A DNA stretch of 64,000 nt, taken from contig NC_087066.1 in assembly GCF_963678635.1 (NCBI RefSeq), positions 7,159,954 to 7,223,953 of the forward strand, in the 5' to 3' direction. A program made the translations under genes and the position numbers. This DNA is from Symsagittifera roscoffensis. Taxonomy: Eukaryota > Xenacoelomorpha > Acoela > Convolutidae. The notes under the pieces were generated by a model, which was not told where the DNA came from, did no database searches, and saw nothing but the letters and a program-made list of their open reading frames with translations. Shown piece after piece: positions 45,551 to 57,752 of this stretch. Each line of letters opens with the position of its first letter. Within the stretch, counting starts at the first letter, position 1.

Positions 45551-48500
45551 TCATCTTGCGTTCTTCGCCCTCGAGGTGCCAGACCCAGACGTATTTGACA
45601 CCACAAACTGTTTCAACAGTGCTTCTTCATCATCGGAGCTAATCACGATCTCCTCCCAAGCCTTCAGCTGTTCATAGGATTGCATCCATTCCCTTTGCTC
45701 CTGCAATCTCTTCGCTTGATTGGGCAAACTCTTCACCCTCGACTCTCGTTTCAAACAGAAGGATTGTGAAGACTCAGGCTCACGTTCTTCGCCAAGTCTT
45801 CCTCTAGTATCGACCCCCTCGCCTTGGTGTTGTTTCTGGACACTCTACCAACTCTTTTCCACCCCGTCGTGATCGCATTTCGATGGGTCAGCAGAGGTCT
45901 CTTGAAGGCCTCCGACCCTATCTCGGCCTGGAACTGTCGATATTCCTTTTGATATTTCCTCATATGATCCTTCGTTACCATGTATAACCAGGACGTCAAC
46001 GTCGCTCGAAACCAAGGAAAGAACGTCAAGCGGCTCCATATGTGTCTGACTTCCATTGGTATGGCAAATAACTTGCATGCAGTCTCAAACAACTCATGTC
46101 TCCTGCTGTAATCTATCGCGTATATCGACTCCGCCGTTGGCGTCTTCGTTTCTCGATACTTCGTTACATTTTCTTCAATCCATCTTAGAGCGAGCATCGT
46201 GCTCACCACCAAGAGCGTCACCTTTTGCCTGTGATCCGGTAATCCTATCGACCGAATTTCTTCCACATCCCATACCAGGCAGAGTTTTGCGTGATCCGGA
46301 TACCACACCGTTTGTGCCAGACAGTGGCATGGGCATTCCCCATGTGTGATTTCAATACTCCTATGCGCTCTCCCGAGTTTTCCAGAAGAGGTTCGAGCTC
46401 CATCAACTTCTCGTGTATCGTATCGTTCTCCTCCACATTTGGAGCACCACCCACCGGTTTTCCGATCACGCTTTGTCTCTCGTGGTCACTTGTGTTCTCA
46501 CTTTCCAAACTTAAGAGCTCTTCCCCCCAGATTTCACTCAAGTCATCCCTCTGCTCTCTCGGCACTGTTCCTCGGATTTTTCTCAACAACCTGTGTGAGT
46601 GATGCGACATCCGAGCCAACCTTACGCACTTGGGCACCGAGAAGGCTTTGTCTATCAATACACTTTGGCTGGATACCTCCACCATCGCCATGTGCAGTGG
46701 GTAGTGGCTGCCGCACAGGTTGGCCATTACTGACCCCACTAAGGACTTCACATTTAGAGGCAGACCATAAGCTTCGCTCATGGGAAATCCCATTTCCGCT
46801 TCAAGTCCAACCTTCCGGCTCTTGATGTGTTTCTGGGTTACCTGCAACACCCGGGCCATGACTCTACACTCAATGCGGTCACCAAGTGGTGTTCAGACAC
46901 TAGCCTCTCTAATGACTGCAGACCGCACATCCTTGAGAAGAATCCCAGGGCTGTTGCTATGTTCACAGTGATACTCGCGTAACACTCAGCCACTATCTGT
47001 ACCTCACTCTTCTCCCTCTCCGTGATGTCTTCAAATCAAGTGACTAAATCTTCTTTTTGAAAGGATTGTATCCTAGCGCATGACCGTCCGTCACAGGTGT
47101 GCTCTCCACTCCCACACGTCGAATCAAGACAACTACCCGGCTCCATCTTCCTTGCCGACCCTAGCTTATTCGTCTTTTCGCCTGACTCTTTCACCTGAGG
47201 TAAGATCAGTTTGTGCACTATACCCAATGTTGCTAGACCTTCATCTTCCGTCGGTGCTAACCTCACTCGCTCCGTGACTTCCTCAACCAGGCTCGCGTGG
47301 GGATGTGGGCACCAGGAGGGCCTTAGCAATTTCCACACCACTCCCAAATTCGTGATTAACATGCCATTCCCATTACCCATCTTCAGTTCAACTCTTTTAC
47401 TTGAGCGCGGTACGCTTATCACCTCTGGCGTTTTCTCGAGAGTCAAGCCCAAGCTCGGTCTCTCTCTCTCTCTCCACTGTGTCTATTTCCACTACTTTCT
47501 CTGTCCAGAACTTCAGTAGCTCCGCTACCTCGTAATTCCTGTGAGCGCCTCCGGCCTCTGAGTCCGAGAACGGATTGTACGCCATCCCCATCACTCCAGA
47601 CACGTACTGATATTCTCCCTTCTTATTGGGTCTCGAGTACTCCCTTGACGAGGCCAAATTATGGTGTACGTCGTGTTCCTCCTCGAACTTCTCGTTGTAA
47701 AATCTCCGTATCTCGTCTAGCTTTCTGTGGCTCTCTAGGGATTGTCTGGAACCATCCTCCTTTTCTATCCCAGTACTCTGGTATACGTTCAGGATGACTG
47801 CTGAGACTCTCCGTTCCACTGTCTTACTTCCGGTTGCTCTTTGGTGACATGCTAGGATGGTACTATCAGTCATCATCGACATTATCCAACTCAAGAAACA
47901 GGTAGCATCTTTCCTCCTTGCCAGACTCAAGCCTGAATTATCCCTAGCAATGTGCTGCATCAGTACTTGATACACCTCTAGATGTTTGCGTCCCAATTTC
48001 AACTTGTCGTACGAAGTCAGTGTCTCTAACTCTATTCCCACCAGGCTCCACGCGAACATCAGTTGTCCTGCGGTTCTAATGAAGGGATTCACCAGCAATG
48101 GCGATGCCGATGAGGATGTCCTCAATGCTTACTCAAAATGATCCCTCAACAAGTTCTGCCAAGTTCTCTTTTGTTGGCTCCCCAATTCTAGTTTGTTAAT
48201 CTCAGCCTTCTGCTGGGTAGCTCAGTTGCGTCGCTTGCGTGACACTCCACTGTCGAGCTTCTTTAGGCATTCTTCCAGTTCCTTCAGTGTCTCGAGGGCC
48301 ACCCACCATGGCCGGGAGGTGTTCCTCGTTTTATTCCTCTCAAGAGGATCGCTCGTTACAAGCTTCCCAATGGCCTGGTGCTCCTTCGAGACCCAATTTT
48401 TTCGAACATCCACTTCCCATGTCTGTCCGCTCGCTGAACCTCTCTTCATGTTCGTCTTCTGGGGCCTGAAGTCTTCTTCAGATGTCGAGTTGGTGGAAAC

Positions 48501-50846
48501 CTCCATTTCCTTTTCCATTTCGAGTAGTTTGCTGGGCTCAGCACTACTCTTGTAGGCCGCAGTCTTGCATCGCGCCAGAACCATGAGCGCCGTCTCTCTC
48601 AGGTTTTTCTCGGAGACCGCATCCGCCGAAGGACTACCCAGTCCCTCAACCTCTTTCTTCCTCTTGCGAGACCTCACGTCTTTACTTGGGGGCGTTGCCG
48701 TTATCAGCACTGATTCGACCCCTTTGTCTCCATCCAACCCTTCCAACTCTTGCCTCCCCCCTGCTCGAGCCTTAAGGATATTAGTACTTTTAATTATATT
48801 ACTAGTTTCGACCTTATCCCCCCTTACACTTTCAATTATTTTATTGACAGTTTTTTGTTTCAGAGTAGAGCTCTCTTTACATTCGTCTTCTTTGGTCTTC
48901 CGTGATGCCTTTCGCAACTCGACCATCTTGCTCAGCAGTTCTCCTCTAGCTTTCTCCTCCAGACCCGTCCCCATCAGGACAGGCTCTCCGAACTTCAACA
49001 CTGTCTCCCACAGTTCTTCCTTGAAATCATCCAGTGTGATCTCGCCATCCACTTCTCGATTAAAATCGCTCAAGAATTCTCGCCAAGCGTCCTCATCCAG
49101 AGTACCTAGGAACATATCCCTGTTTCCCTCGAAGGTATTCTTCTCCCTTCCTTCTGCGCTCAAGAGTATCATTCCCATATTGGAAGTCGCGCTCGTCAGT
49201 GGCAACTGTAGATTCTTGCGAGGTGGAGTGGCAGTGTCTGCCCAATTTTCTCCGCTCAGATCCTTCAACAGTTCTTGAGTGGTGAACTCCTCCTCGGATG
49301 GCTTTGGCTCCGGTGTGTTTCCCACTTCCATATCCTCTCCTAACTCGCTGAGAGTCTCGTCCATGCTTTCCTCTCCCGATTCGACTCTTCTTCTCTCAAA
49401 AATCCTCCTGAACCGATCTTCAACAGGGCCGCTCCTTTTATCTCTAGGGGTGCCCACCGACAGAGGTGATGGTGTCGTTGGATCCGGTTTCCTGTATTCC
49501 GTCAGAGCCACGTACAACGGGCCTGCTGCGTCCAGCTCCTTCCCCTCCTGTCTCATCTCCACCTGTTCCAGCCCGTAAGGTGCCCGGTATTTTCTCGTGG
49601 CAAACTTCATTTCGTCTTTTAGTGCAATGTGTCCTTCTTCTACAATCATCCTGCCATCTTCCCACACCGGTAACATATTCTCCAAACCCGCCCGATCAGG
49701 CGTTCTCAAGATCTCTCGTACCTCGAATTTTGGGGGCATTGAGCCTCTCATCTTCTTCGCTTGAGTCGTCCAGGAGTTTATTTTTATGTCACAGGTGTGA
49801 AAATAGACTGCTGCACTGTAGCCGATGAATAGGGGATCCCAGCCATTGGTGAATTCCCTCTGCTGCCCTTCCGCCGCTGATCTCGCGAACAGGGACGGGA
49901 CCACCAGGGAACTGTTCATTCCCAGGGTCATTCTCCTTACCATTGGGAACTCTGGAATGGTTGTTGGCAAGACTTCCTTCTCCAATATTGCCTCTAGCTC
50001 CCTCTTCACCAACTCGAAGCTCTTCTTCCATGCAGGAATTCTCAAGACCTCTTGTCCACTCGCCGTGAGGGGATTTAGGTTCCAGAACTTGGGGTAAGTT
50101 TCGATGGGGCCTTCGCGTTTACCTCCCATCCTACACTGCAGTTGTCCTCGAAAATTGTACACCATCAACTCTGGATCCTTCACTTTTCTGAAGAGCACCG
50201 TGTTGCTGATTTGTGCCCTCAGCACCTCTTGCTGACACCAATTGAGTATCGTCCCATCCAGTATACTTATGAGGCTCAAGTGTGTCACGGAGTTGCGATA
50301 AGCTGTCACCAGAGGATCTGGAAACGCGTATGTCACGGCTGGTCCTTAAATGCAGGTTACGACCTCCTCTAGCCCCCGGATTATCCCCATTGGGTCCGAT
50401 CTCATTGCCAGGCACAGGTATGTCAACAGAGGCATGCCCCCATTCTTTTTCCTCCATTCATCTCTCGTCTTTGGATTCTTTTCCTCACCAGTCATGTGTC
50501 GGTTCTGCATCAGGAGGTACTCCACTAGCAGCGTTTTTAGCCCTGCAGCACACTTATATGAATAGGTGTCAATGCTCGAGTGGGTTTTTCCCATCGACAG
50601 GGGCTCCCCATATTTCGTTAGTTGATGAAATGACACCAGTTCACCATGGGTCAGGAGCACCAGTGCCAGATACCCGTCAATCCGGAGTGTTTCCACACCC
50701 CGACTCAACATGTGCGCTGGACCCATATTGAATAGGTACCTCGGGTAAACCAGGTACAGTGCCAACAACAGGCTGATAGGCATGTTCAGGATTTCTTCTA
50801 CAAAGGCTCCAAAGATGGTCTCCTTTGCACTAAACACTCCAGCCAT
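45551..50846 (-). pseudogene. Cargo ORF3 of the Gypsy element: large protein of unknown function
   Basis: Starts at ATG 50846 (MAGVFSAKETIFGAFVEEIL) and continues for about 1,750 codons in spite of lesions. The first part runs through a TAA at 50346-50348 into a long frame (50336-48222). That frame has a structured N-terminal half and a strongly charged, Ser/Thr/Glu-rich middle (about residues 280-600 of it). Two more stops occur between 48234 and 48126 without loss of frame. The rest is split by frameshifts, one in a (GA)n run near 47460 and others near 46880 and 46300. The tail contains KRESRVKSLPNQAKRLQEQR and an acidic end. No hydrolase, polymerase, envelope, signal peptide or transmembrane pattern is recognised. 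It could be a structural or assembly protein of the element. It begins 78 bp after the end of ORF2. Confidence 0.75.
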
Positions 50847-50924
50847 GAACTCCTTTCCCTAACAAGGACTCAAGAACTCAAGAATCTCGTGATCCCTCCT
50901 CGTCCTCAGCTCGCCCTTTGCGTG
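50847..50924 (-). promoter_or_regulatory. Intergenic gap between cargo ORF2 and ORF3 with CTTGAG motif
   Basis: The 78-bp gap contains, on the minus strand, TTCTTGAGTTCTTGAGTCCT just upstream of the ORF3 start. The CTTGAG/CTCGAG word recurs in the other cargo gaps (54429-54530, 54850-54885) and in the tail (44625-44690). It may mark expression signals, but no function is shown. Confidence 0.4.
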
Positions 50925-53900
50925 CTACCTCCAAAATCCTCCAAGTGTGACCTCGTTGGCAGCTGTGACGAGCCTGGTCACCGTCATTTCCCTTTTCTCG
51001 GCCACTTCCAGCTGCTCCTCAAGAAAATCCCAGATTTGCTTCACAAGAGGTGGAGCATTCTCCCTCGTCTTCTCCGTAGCGTTTTCCAACCTTGGTGTCA
51101 GGAATGGCCACCTGCCTCTTTCTTGTGTCAGTCAATACACCATCGACTCCAGCTGCTTCTCTGTTGCGGCTACGTTCTTTAATTGCTCGGTCCTCTAGAC
51201 TTACTGGTGGAGCTTGTGATAGTCAATTCCATGCTTCGAAACCACAGGCTGGCCGTCAGGTGAGTTATTATTGGATGATCGTCCCCTATAACCGGACTGA
51301 ACTTGAGTTGTCTGTCGAAGTTCGATATCTCCAGCAAGAGGACCTCGTCCAATACAATGAGGATATCTGCTAACTCGTAGAAGCCCCTCAACGCGTTGGA
51401 CACATCCGCCCACGCCGCCGCCAGTTCTGCCTTGCGAAGCCTCATGTTCGTCGGTTCCAACTCCCGATTGGGAGCTGTCATCAGGATCCGCCATCCATTC
51501 CCCTCGGCCATTAAGATCAAGACTGCATATACAAATTGCAGAGCGGGAGGCATGCTCGTGAACCCGGGGACGTCGTGAACACCACTCTTGTCTTGGAACC
51601 AAACCGCGAGGTAACGTTCTCCTGTACCTCATTCATCGCTGCAAATAACGTCTGGATAGCTTCCCAGATTCTCTTTGGCGCCGGTTCATCGCCCTTGAGC
51701 TGCTCAAGAAACCCAGTCGCATGCAGGTGGTCATTCATTCCCGCAAACAGTAGTAGCTCGGGCTCGCAAGGCATCTCCGAATTTATGGCTATCACCAAGG
51801 TTAACATTTGGTTCAGCTCAGCTCCTGGCAGTGAGTATATCAAAGTCTCCGGCCAGAACAACTTGGGAGACGTTCCCTCGAAGTCTGATCCCGCTACGAT
51901 GACCACCCTCGCAGCAGCTGGATCTGATCTGTCGTAAACTGCCAAGGTCTTGGCCACTTGGGTGTTCCCGCAGGGTTTTCCGTATCTAGGATCGTCTGCC
52001 AACCTCGTACCTTCATAAGCGGCATCCGGCAGTTCCATTTCCCTTGGGTCCAACAGTTTGTCCACCACCCTCAACTGTGCTGGAGTTGCCAACCTAATTC
52101 TGGCAATGCTCGTTCGATGTTTGGGGGCCCCACTATGAGTCCCGGACTCCCCAGCAACATGAGAGGCCTGTAATTGATAGGTCCCATGACCGATTTTGTG
52201 GGAATCCCACTCAGATCCGCCGTCTCCATTATTTTCGCTCTTGAGAAATGCGTCTCGTGAGCCTTCAACCAGTCCACGCACTGGTGTCTACCCAAGTCTT
52301 CATGTGACACTCGCTCGAGACCCAAAGCTTCCGCCATTTCTTGCCTGCACTCCAGATCTTCCAAGTCCAGCTCCTTTACCTTCTCCAGATATCTCGACCG
52401 ACTGGTCTCCGCCGGTCTCTCTACCCTCTTGCTCTCCACCACTACCACCGAGGATACTACCGAACTCTGAGGTGTTGATGACGTTGCCTCCTCGGCCTCC
52501 ATGGGTGCGGCATCTGGTAATCTGGTCCGGCTGCTCCTCGAGCTGTCTCTAGAATCGGCCGTCGCTCCCAGGCGACTGGATAAAGTTCTTGAGTTAAAGA
52601 AAGGCGGATTGGGAGGTGGCCCGAATGTGAATTGGGCCGTCTCCAGCAATTCTGCCTCCAACGCGCTTATGTGCCTTTGGAAGACATCATTCAACCATTC
52701 CACTCCCCTAGGCCTGTCAAACTGGATCCCGTCTGAGGATGCATCGTCGGGGAAAACAGATCGCTCCATCTGCTCGGCTACGTCCAGTAATCCAATGGGA
52801 AGGACACTCCTTTGATGTATTTGCCTGATTATTTCGTTCAGGTTTCGCACCTTCGTGTTCATTTCCATCGCGTGTTGGTCCGCCTTCATGTTGTAGGGAA
52901 TGGTACACACCGTGAGAATGGCAGGATCTATTTGAATCCGTAATTCCTCAAGGATGCAGCTCATTTTGTCATGTAGCTTCATCACCTTCCTGGACTCCCC
53001 CCTGGACACGTCATTCGTCCCGATCATTAGAGTCACCGTATATACTCTCGCCATCCCTAGCATCTCAAGTGATGCCAATATCTGTGGCGTCGCAGCTCCA
53101 GCGAAACTCAAGATCCCCGTTTGCCAATGTGATTGAATCTGGGTCAGCACCCGCAGCAGGCTGTCCCCTACGATTAAGTGGACCGCCCCCTCTGGCACAC
53201 GTGGCTGCGTGAGGTATTCCACCCAAGCCGCGTCATGGAAGCAATCCCTCCTGACTCTTTGTGCCGCGCTCCAATCCATGCGATTTTGCCTGTTGTATCT
53301 GCCTTCCGTGTTCTTCTTGTAGCTTGAGATTACCACACTCCTGATAGGTTGCTCCCTCCACGTCGGGGGTAGCTCCACTCTTGCTGGACTCTCACGATTC
53401 CTTAGTTGTAGCCTCTCGTTCAATTCTTTCAGACGTGACGAGCTGCCGCTCACCTGACTACCGCTCGGGGTTGAACTTGGGGTATACCCAGGCAGTGCGA
53501 CGTCCATCAATGGACATATCGTTTGTGTCTCTAGGCCACGCAGGGAGGACGTTGACTCAGTTGGTATCCATACCTCCAACCCCTCATTCATATGCTCCTG
53601 AGCCGCGCGGTCAAGGTTAAATCGTCCCTTCGGTCTGGGAGCTTCGTCCACCTCCATACGCGACTCTGGCCTTGAGCCGGTAACCATTCGCTCCTTGGGC
53701 CTGGCTCCCTTCTGCATATCGAGCTCGCGTTGTCGTTGCTGGATTCTTTCAAGTTCCGACTTCAGCTGTTCACAATTCGCGGCATTCTCTCGCACCCTTT
53801 GTTCTTGTAGATGCTCGGCCTTCAGCATATCAAGTTCCCTCCGCGCTTGGTCCTTTTCGACGACCGCTTGATCTCTCTCCAGATTTGCCTGATCTCTCTC

Positions 53901-54446
53901 AAGCTTCGCTTGATCCCGGTCGAGGTTCGCTTTGTTCCTCTCCCGCTGAGTCCTCTCAAGTTCTCTCTTCAGAGTACTGAGGTCCGGATACGCTTCTCTC
54001 GTTTGTTGCGCTCGAGTCATCAATGGCATCTTACTCGTGCTCTGGCTCGTTGAGCTTGCTGATGGTCTGATCGGTAGTGGGAATTCCCCTGCGCCATACT
54101 CGGTGTTGTTGCCCAAGCCAGGGTTCCTTGCCAAGTCGAATCCCCTTATTCCTCCATCCATATTCCAGGACAGCCATCTGGTTTGCTCTTAGTTGGATAT
54201 TCCCTCAGTGGTGTAGCCGACCATCAAGACAGCTTCTGTTGCAGACTCCCTGCATTCACCCTGTTCTTCTAGCTGGAGGATGGCGTTCAGCATCACTGCC
54301 ATCCTCTCATCCACCTGGGTATAATCCAGGTCCCTCAAGCGTCTGTATAATTCATCGAGCGTAGGCCTTTTCAGAGCCGATGGCGTGGACTTCCAGAATC
54401 GATCTGCCATTTCTATAATTTCTAGATGATCTTGAGTATTAACCAA
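50925..54446 (-). pseudogene. Cargo ORF2 of the Gypsy element: coiled coil plus two SGNH-hydrolase-like modules
   Basis: Starts at ATG 54446 (MVNTQDHLEIIEMADRFWKS). A TAA at 54189-54191 interrupts the frame, which then runs 54161-52071. In that 696-residue segment, residues 60-150 form a charged coiled coil of RDQANLERDQA-type repeats. Residues 325-490 form an SGNH/GDSL-like module: VGDSLLR (Ser334), FAGAATPQIL, GTNDVSRG (Asn383) and SSDGIQFD, where the usual D-x-x-H has Gln in place of His. After a frameshift near 52120 a second module follows: VVIVAGSDFEG, LPGAELNQML, LLLFAGMNDHL and VVFTTSPG, continuing in another frame (51553-51179). The coding ends with KREMTVTRLVTAANEVTLGG and TAG at 50925-50927. 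SGNH enzymes are esterases or lipases, and a related domain occurs in ORF1 of CR1-type LINEs. Catalysis by this copy is unlikely. Confidence 0.75.
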
Positions 54447-54897
54447 CTTGTGAATTACCTTACCACTCGAGAACTACCTTACCAACTTGAGTATTAGCGT
54501 ACCAACTTGAGTACTTGAGAATTAACTTCTTGAAGCGTTGTTCAACTTGTGTGTTCGTTCAAGAACTTATTTTCTTTCAATTGAGTGTAGTTGGGTAGTC
54601 AATTTGACTTTACCAAATCAATCTGAAAATAACACTTGATCTTTAGACTAACATGCTATGTTCCTAACCTAAAACCCCCTGCCACTATAGTTAAAACCTT
54701 TTCCTTTTCGTTCTTCTAAAATAGTTCAATTGAAAATTTTCTAAAAGCATGCAGATTCATTTTATGTTTTAGCACCATCAATCATTTAAAATTTAATTGT
54801 CATGCCAATCACCTTTAAGATACTTTTACCTGTGCCGTGCCCCAATGCCCAACTTGAGATCCCTTCATACCCAACTCGAGACCCCCATGTACCCGAA
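54447..54897 (-). promoter_or_regulatory. Long gap between macro-like ORF and ORF2 with clustered CTTGAG repeats
   Basis: 450 bp, AT-rich again, with no frame. At 54429-54530 TACCAACTTGAGTATTAGCG, TACCAACTTGAGTACTTGAG and TACCACTCGAGAACTACC form an imperfect direct repeat. At 54850-54885 CCCAACTTGAGATCCC and CCCAACTCGAGACCCC form another. On the minus strand these lie just upstream of the ORF2 start and just downstream of the macro-like ORF stop. Candidate promoter, splice or packaging signals. Confidence 0.45.
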
Positions 54898-56228
54898 TCA
54901 GGCGATGCTCAAGTAGTATTTCTTGTGCAGATGTACCATTATCTCCTATTCCGCGAAGACCACGTGTAGGTTAGCGTATAATTCCCTTGGGCTCAACTTG
55001 CCCCTGTTTGGGTCATAGACCGGCATTGAGACCTCCGTTATCCTTCTTTCAATCATGAAGTCTCGTAGTCTTGTTAGTGCCAACATCACGTGTTCAGGGT
55101 CGATCGTGTTCCTGTCATTGACCCTCGTCACTAGGAAGCACAGGTATTTGCCTGGGACTTGTGCTACTGATGGTGGAAGCGCAGCCATTCCTCCCAGCCC
55201 CGGTCTCGGTCTAAACATAAACTCCACGTTCTGGTACTCCCTCTTGAAGTCGGCCTCCAGTCTTGATTTGAAACTCATGTCCGCCGTGATACAGATTGCG
55301 CTAGTCCTGTCTGACAGAATGAAGTCACTGTCAGTTATCAGGATGTTTTCCGAGTTTTCGTTTGGTATTTCAAACTTCGTTTTGAAATTCCGTCCTATGG
55401 TAGGCTCAGCCTCCTCCCCATCCAGTTCCAGTCCGCTCGTTTCTCTCACTTCCTTGAGATTCTTTATCATTAAATTTTCCGTGTGGGTAAGTCCTACCCC
55501 CACTCCCCGGACAAAAATATTTATCGACGTCCCCGTCGATGGTGCTGGGTCTGAATTATCTGGCGGAATGTCGAGCGACCTGTCTGTTGCCGTACAGCCG
55601 AAGAGGGGATTTTCCGTTTTCATGTGCTTTCCCGCTGATATGTCAACATGTTGTATGCTTTGTCCTTCATCGCTTCCGTTCTTGACATCGCGCATCCATT
55701 CTAATATCCTCAAGTTCGTATTCTCCCTTCTCTCTATCTCGCTCTGTTCCAAGTGCATCTCCCGCTCTGGTGTCGAGTAGTTTTCCTGTGGGTAGTGTTC
55801 ATTATCAATGATGATTTGCCATTCATTATCAGCTGCCAGTTCCCCCACACTTAGTAGCTCTTTGCTTAGGTCATCGGGCTGTATCTTATCAATCAGGAAA
55901 TCGTCTCCGTATTGTTGTACCTCATGCCTGTCCGTTTGCGATTGCCACTCCTTGTCCCCGCTGGTATTGATAAGTCTCGTTCTGTCCACTTCGGCACCTC
56001 ACCTTGCTCCGGATCGTTCCAGTCTTCTTCCATAAAAGATTCCGCTTCAGAGTCCGCTTCTATTTTTTCATTGTCATCCAAACTCAAGTTCTCATTGCCA
56101 TCATTTTTCTCTCTGGTGCCTCTTTTGTTCACTTCACATGATGGCTCCACCAGTAGGTACTCAAGTCCCTCCATGTCCTTTGGTATACACCAGTCCTCTG
56201 GGGATGGGACATGGGGCTTCAGATTTTC
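54898..56228 (-). pseudogene. Linker plus macro-domain-like protein (TARG1/OARD1 type) of the Gypsy element
   Basis: The N-terminal part (56228-55893) follows integrase and is acidic (WCIPKDMEGLEYLLVEP, ESFMEEDWNDPEQGEV). A frameshift near 55915 leads to YGDDFLIDKI and a 347-codon frame. Residues 215-347 there match the layout of TARG1-like macro domains: ILITDSDFIL, then AICITADMSFKSRLEADFKR in the position of the ADP-ribose-binding loop, KYLCFLVTRVNDRNTIDPEH, VMLALTRLRDFM, and ITEVSMPVYDPNRGKLSPRE. The usual glycine-rich G-A-G loop and the catalytic Lys and Asp of TARG1 are not evident, so binding or hydrolysis may be lost. A TAG at 54946-54948 precedes a still recognisable end (HLHKKYYLSIA) that stops at 54898. 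IFVRGVGVGLTHTE (about residues 158-171) is a second conserved-looking patch. Confidence 0.7.
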
Positions 56229-57752
56229 CTAATGTGCTGCTCGCCCAGTACTCAAGCAGTAGAACCGTCCTTGTTGATGTACTTCCGTTATCATGAATGG
56301 TCCTCTCCATTTCTTGAGTAGTTTCTTTGTCCCTTTGGGCGGTATGAGATTCTGGAAGACCCACACGTACTGGCCCACCTCATATGGCATCGCCTGTAAT
56401 ATCTTTTCATCATATTTCTTGCGCTGTCTCATTTGTGCTTGCGCAGTGTTCCTCCTGCATAGCTCGTTTAGTTCCTGCTGTCTCCTGATCGCTTCTTTCA
56501 CGTAAGCTTGAGGCGACGTCCTCTTCCCTTCGTATTCCGGGTAAAAGAATGTCAGGGACATTGCTCTCTCCCTGTCCGTCAACATCATGAAAGGACTGAT
56601 GCCCGTTGTTGAGTGTTGCGTACTGTTGTACGCCCCCTACGACTTGCGGCAGATATTTATCCCAGTCTGTCATGTATCTTGAGCAGTATACCCTCAGCAT
56701 GTTCACCAAAGTTCTATTTTGTCTCTCTACCAGCCCGTTGGTCTGAGGATGGTAAGTCGTTGAGTGTGCTTGAGCAATGTGTGACCTCTTCATTAATTCT
56801 TTGGTCAAATCCCCCACAAAGGCCTTGCCGTTGTCTGACTGAAAAGTCATTGGACAACCATACCTAGATATCCATTGAGTTATCAGGTGGTCACAAGTCT
56901 CCTCTGCCGAGGCTGTTTGACACGGCACCGCTTCTGCCAACTTTGTGAAGTGGTCTATTATAACCAGTATCTGGTTATACCCCGACTCCGTCATGCAGAT
57001 CTTATCTCCTATCTGCCGACTCCTATCTGCACCACTTCATTGAATTCTGAGCTTTCCACCGACTTGAGTGGGAATTTCATCTTCCTTGGGTCTTTTACTT
57101 GCAGGCATGCCAGGCATGCATTCACCCATCTCTTGCAAGCTTTCCTCAATCCTGGCCAATTAAACCTGTGAAGTATTCTTTGCTGCACCTTGTCTATCCC
57201 CTGGTGCCCCATCTGGTCGTGCGATCTGAATAACATCTCTGTCTGATACAATTGTGGTAATATGATGAGGTTGTGCTTGTGTAATATCTTCTCCTTATCT
57301 TTTCTCTTACACGCTACCACCCAGTCAGCTGTGTGATAGAGTAAAACTTTCTTTTCTTTGTAGAACTGGCTCAAGATCTTGTAGCTGTCTATTTCGAGTT
57401 CCCCTTTCTCCTTGGACCCCGTCCGGATCCATTTGGAGAGGTTATTTGTCATCTTGTCAATCTTTTGGGCTCTTATCAGGTCCGACAGCCTATATCTCGC
57501 CTTGACATGTTCCTTTAGTGCCATGATCTGTCCATTCATTTCCCCAGGGTTGTAGATGTCATCATTCAGCTTCACGCATATTACCCTCTTCACGATCTTC
57601 ATATCATCTTCTGGCACCAGATTTGTTCTGAAATTTGAGTTGCATGATAGTTCCCTCGAATGGTTTCCTCGAAACTGCAATTCTTTCAAGTTCTTCACCT
57701 CCTCGTACTTCTTGTACGTCCAAATTGTACGTTCCTGAGGATGCCCTGTCAC
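56229..57752 (-). pseudogene. Integrase of the Gypsy element
   Basis: 57752-57009 carries the zinc-binding H2C2 module: HDQMGHQGIDKVQQRILHRF followed by W-P-G-L and C-L-A-C-L. 56994-56410 carries the catalytic core, with IIDHFTKLAEAVPC (first Asp), TFQSDNGKAFVGD (second Asp) and YHPQTNGLVERQNRTLVNML (Glu), so all three acidic residues are present. 56588-56229 carries the C-terminal part, with a GPY/F-like module 'WRGPFMITEVHQQGRFYCLS'. No chromodomain is seen. Frameshifts near 57005 (next to a duplicated GATAGGAG word) and near 56600 separate the three parts. Integrase inserts the element's DNA into the host genome. Confidence 0.9.

Noticed and set aside
54447-54897. Spliced-leader or trans-splice acceptor reading of the CAACTTGAG repeats
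   Set aside because: The resemblance to the nematode leader end is partial and on the strand opposite to the coding sequence.
46056-55780. Long plus-strand open frames opposite the cargo ORFs (e.g. 48565-49278, 55055-55780)
   Set aside because: They are antisense shadows of the coding block. Their predicted proteins are Ser/Leu/Pro-rich with no motif, while the minus strand carries ordered domains.
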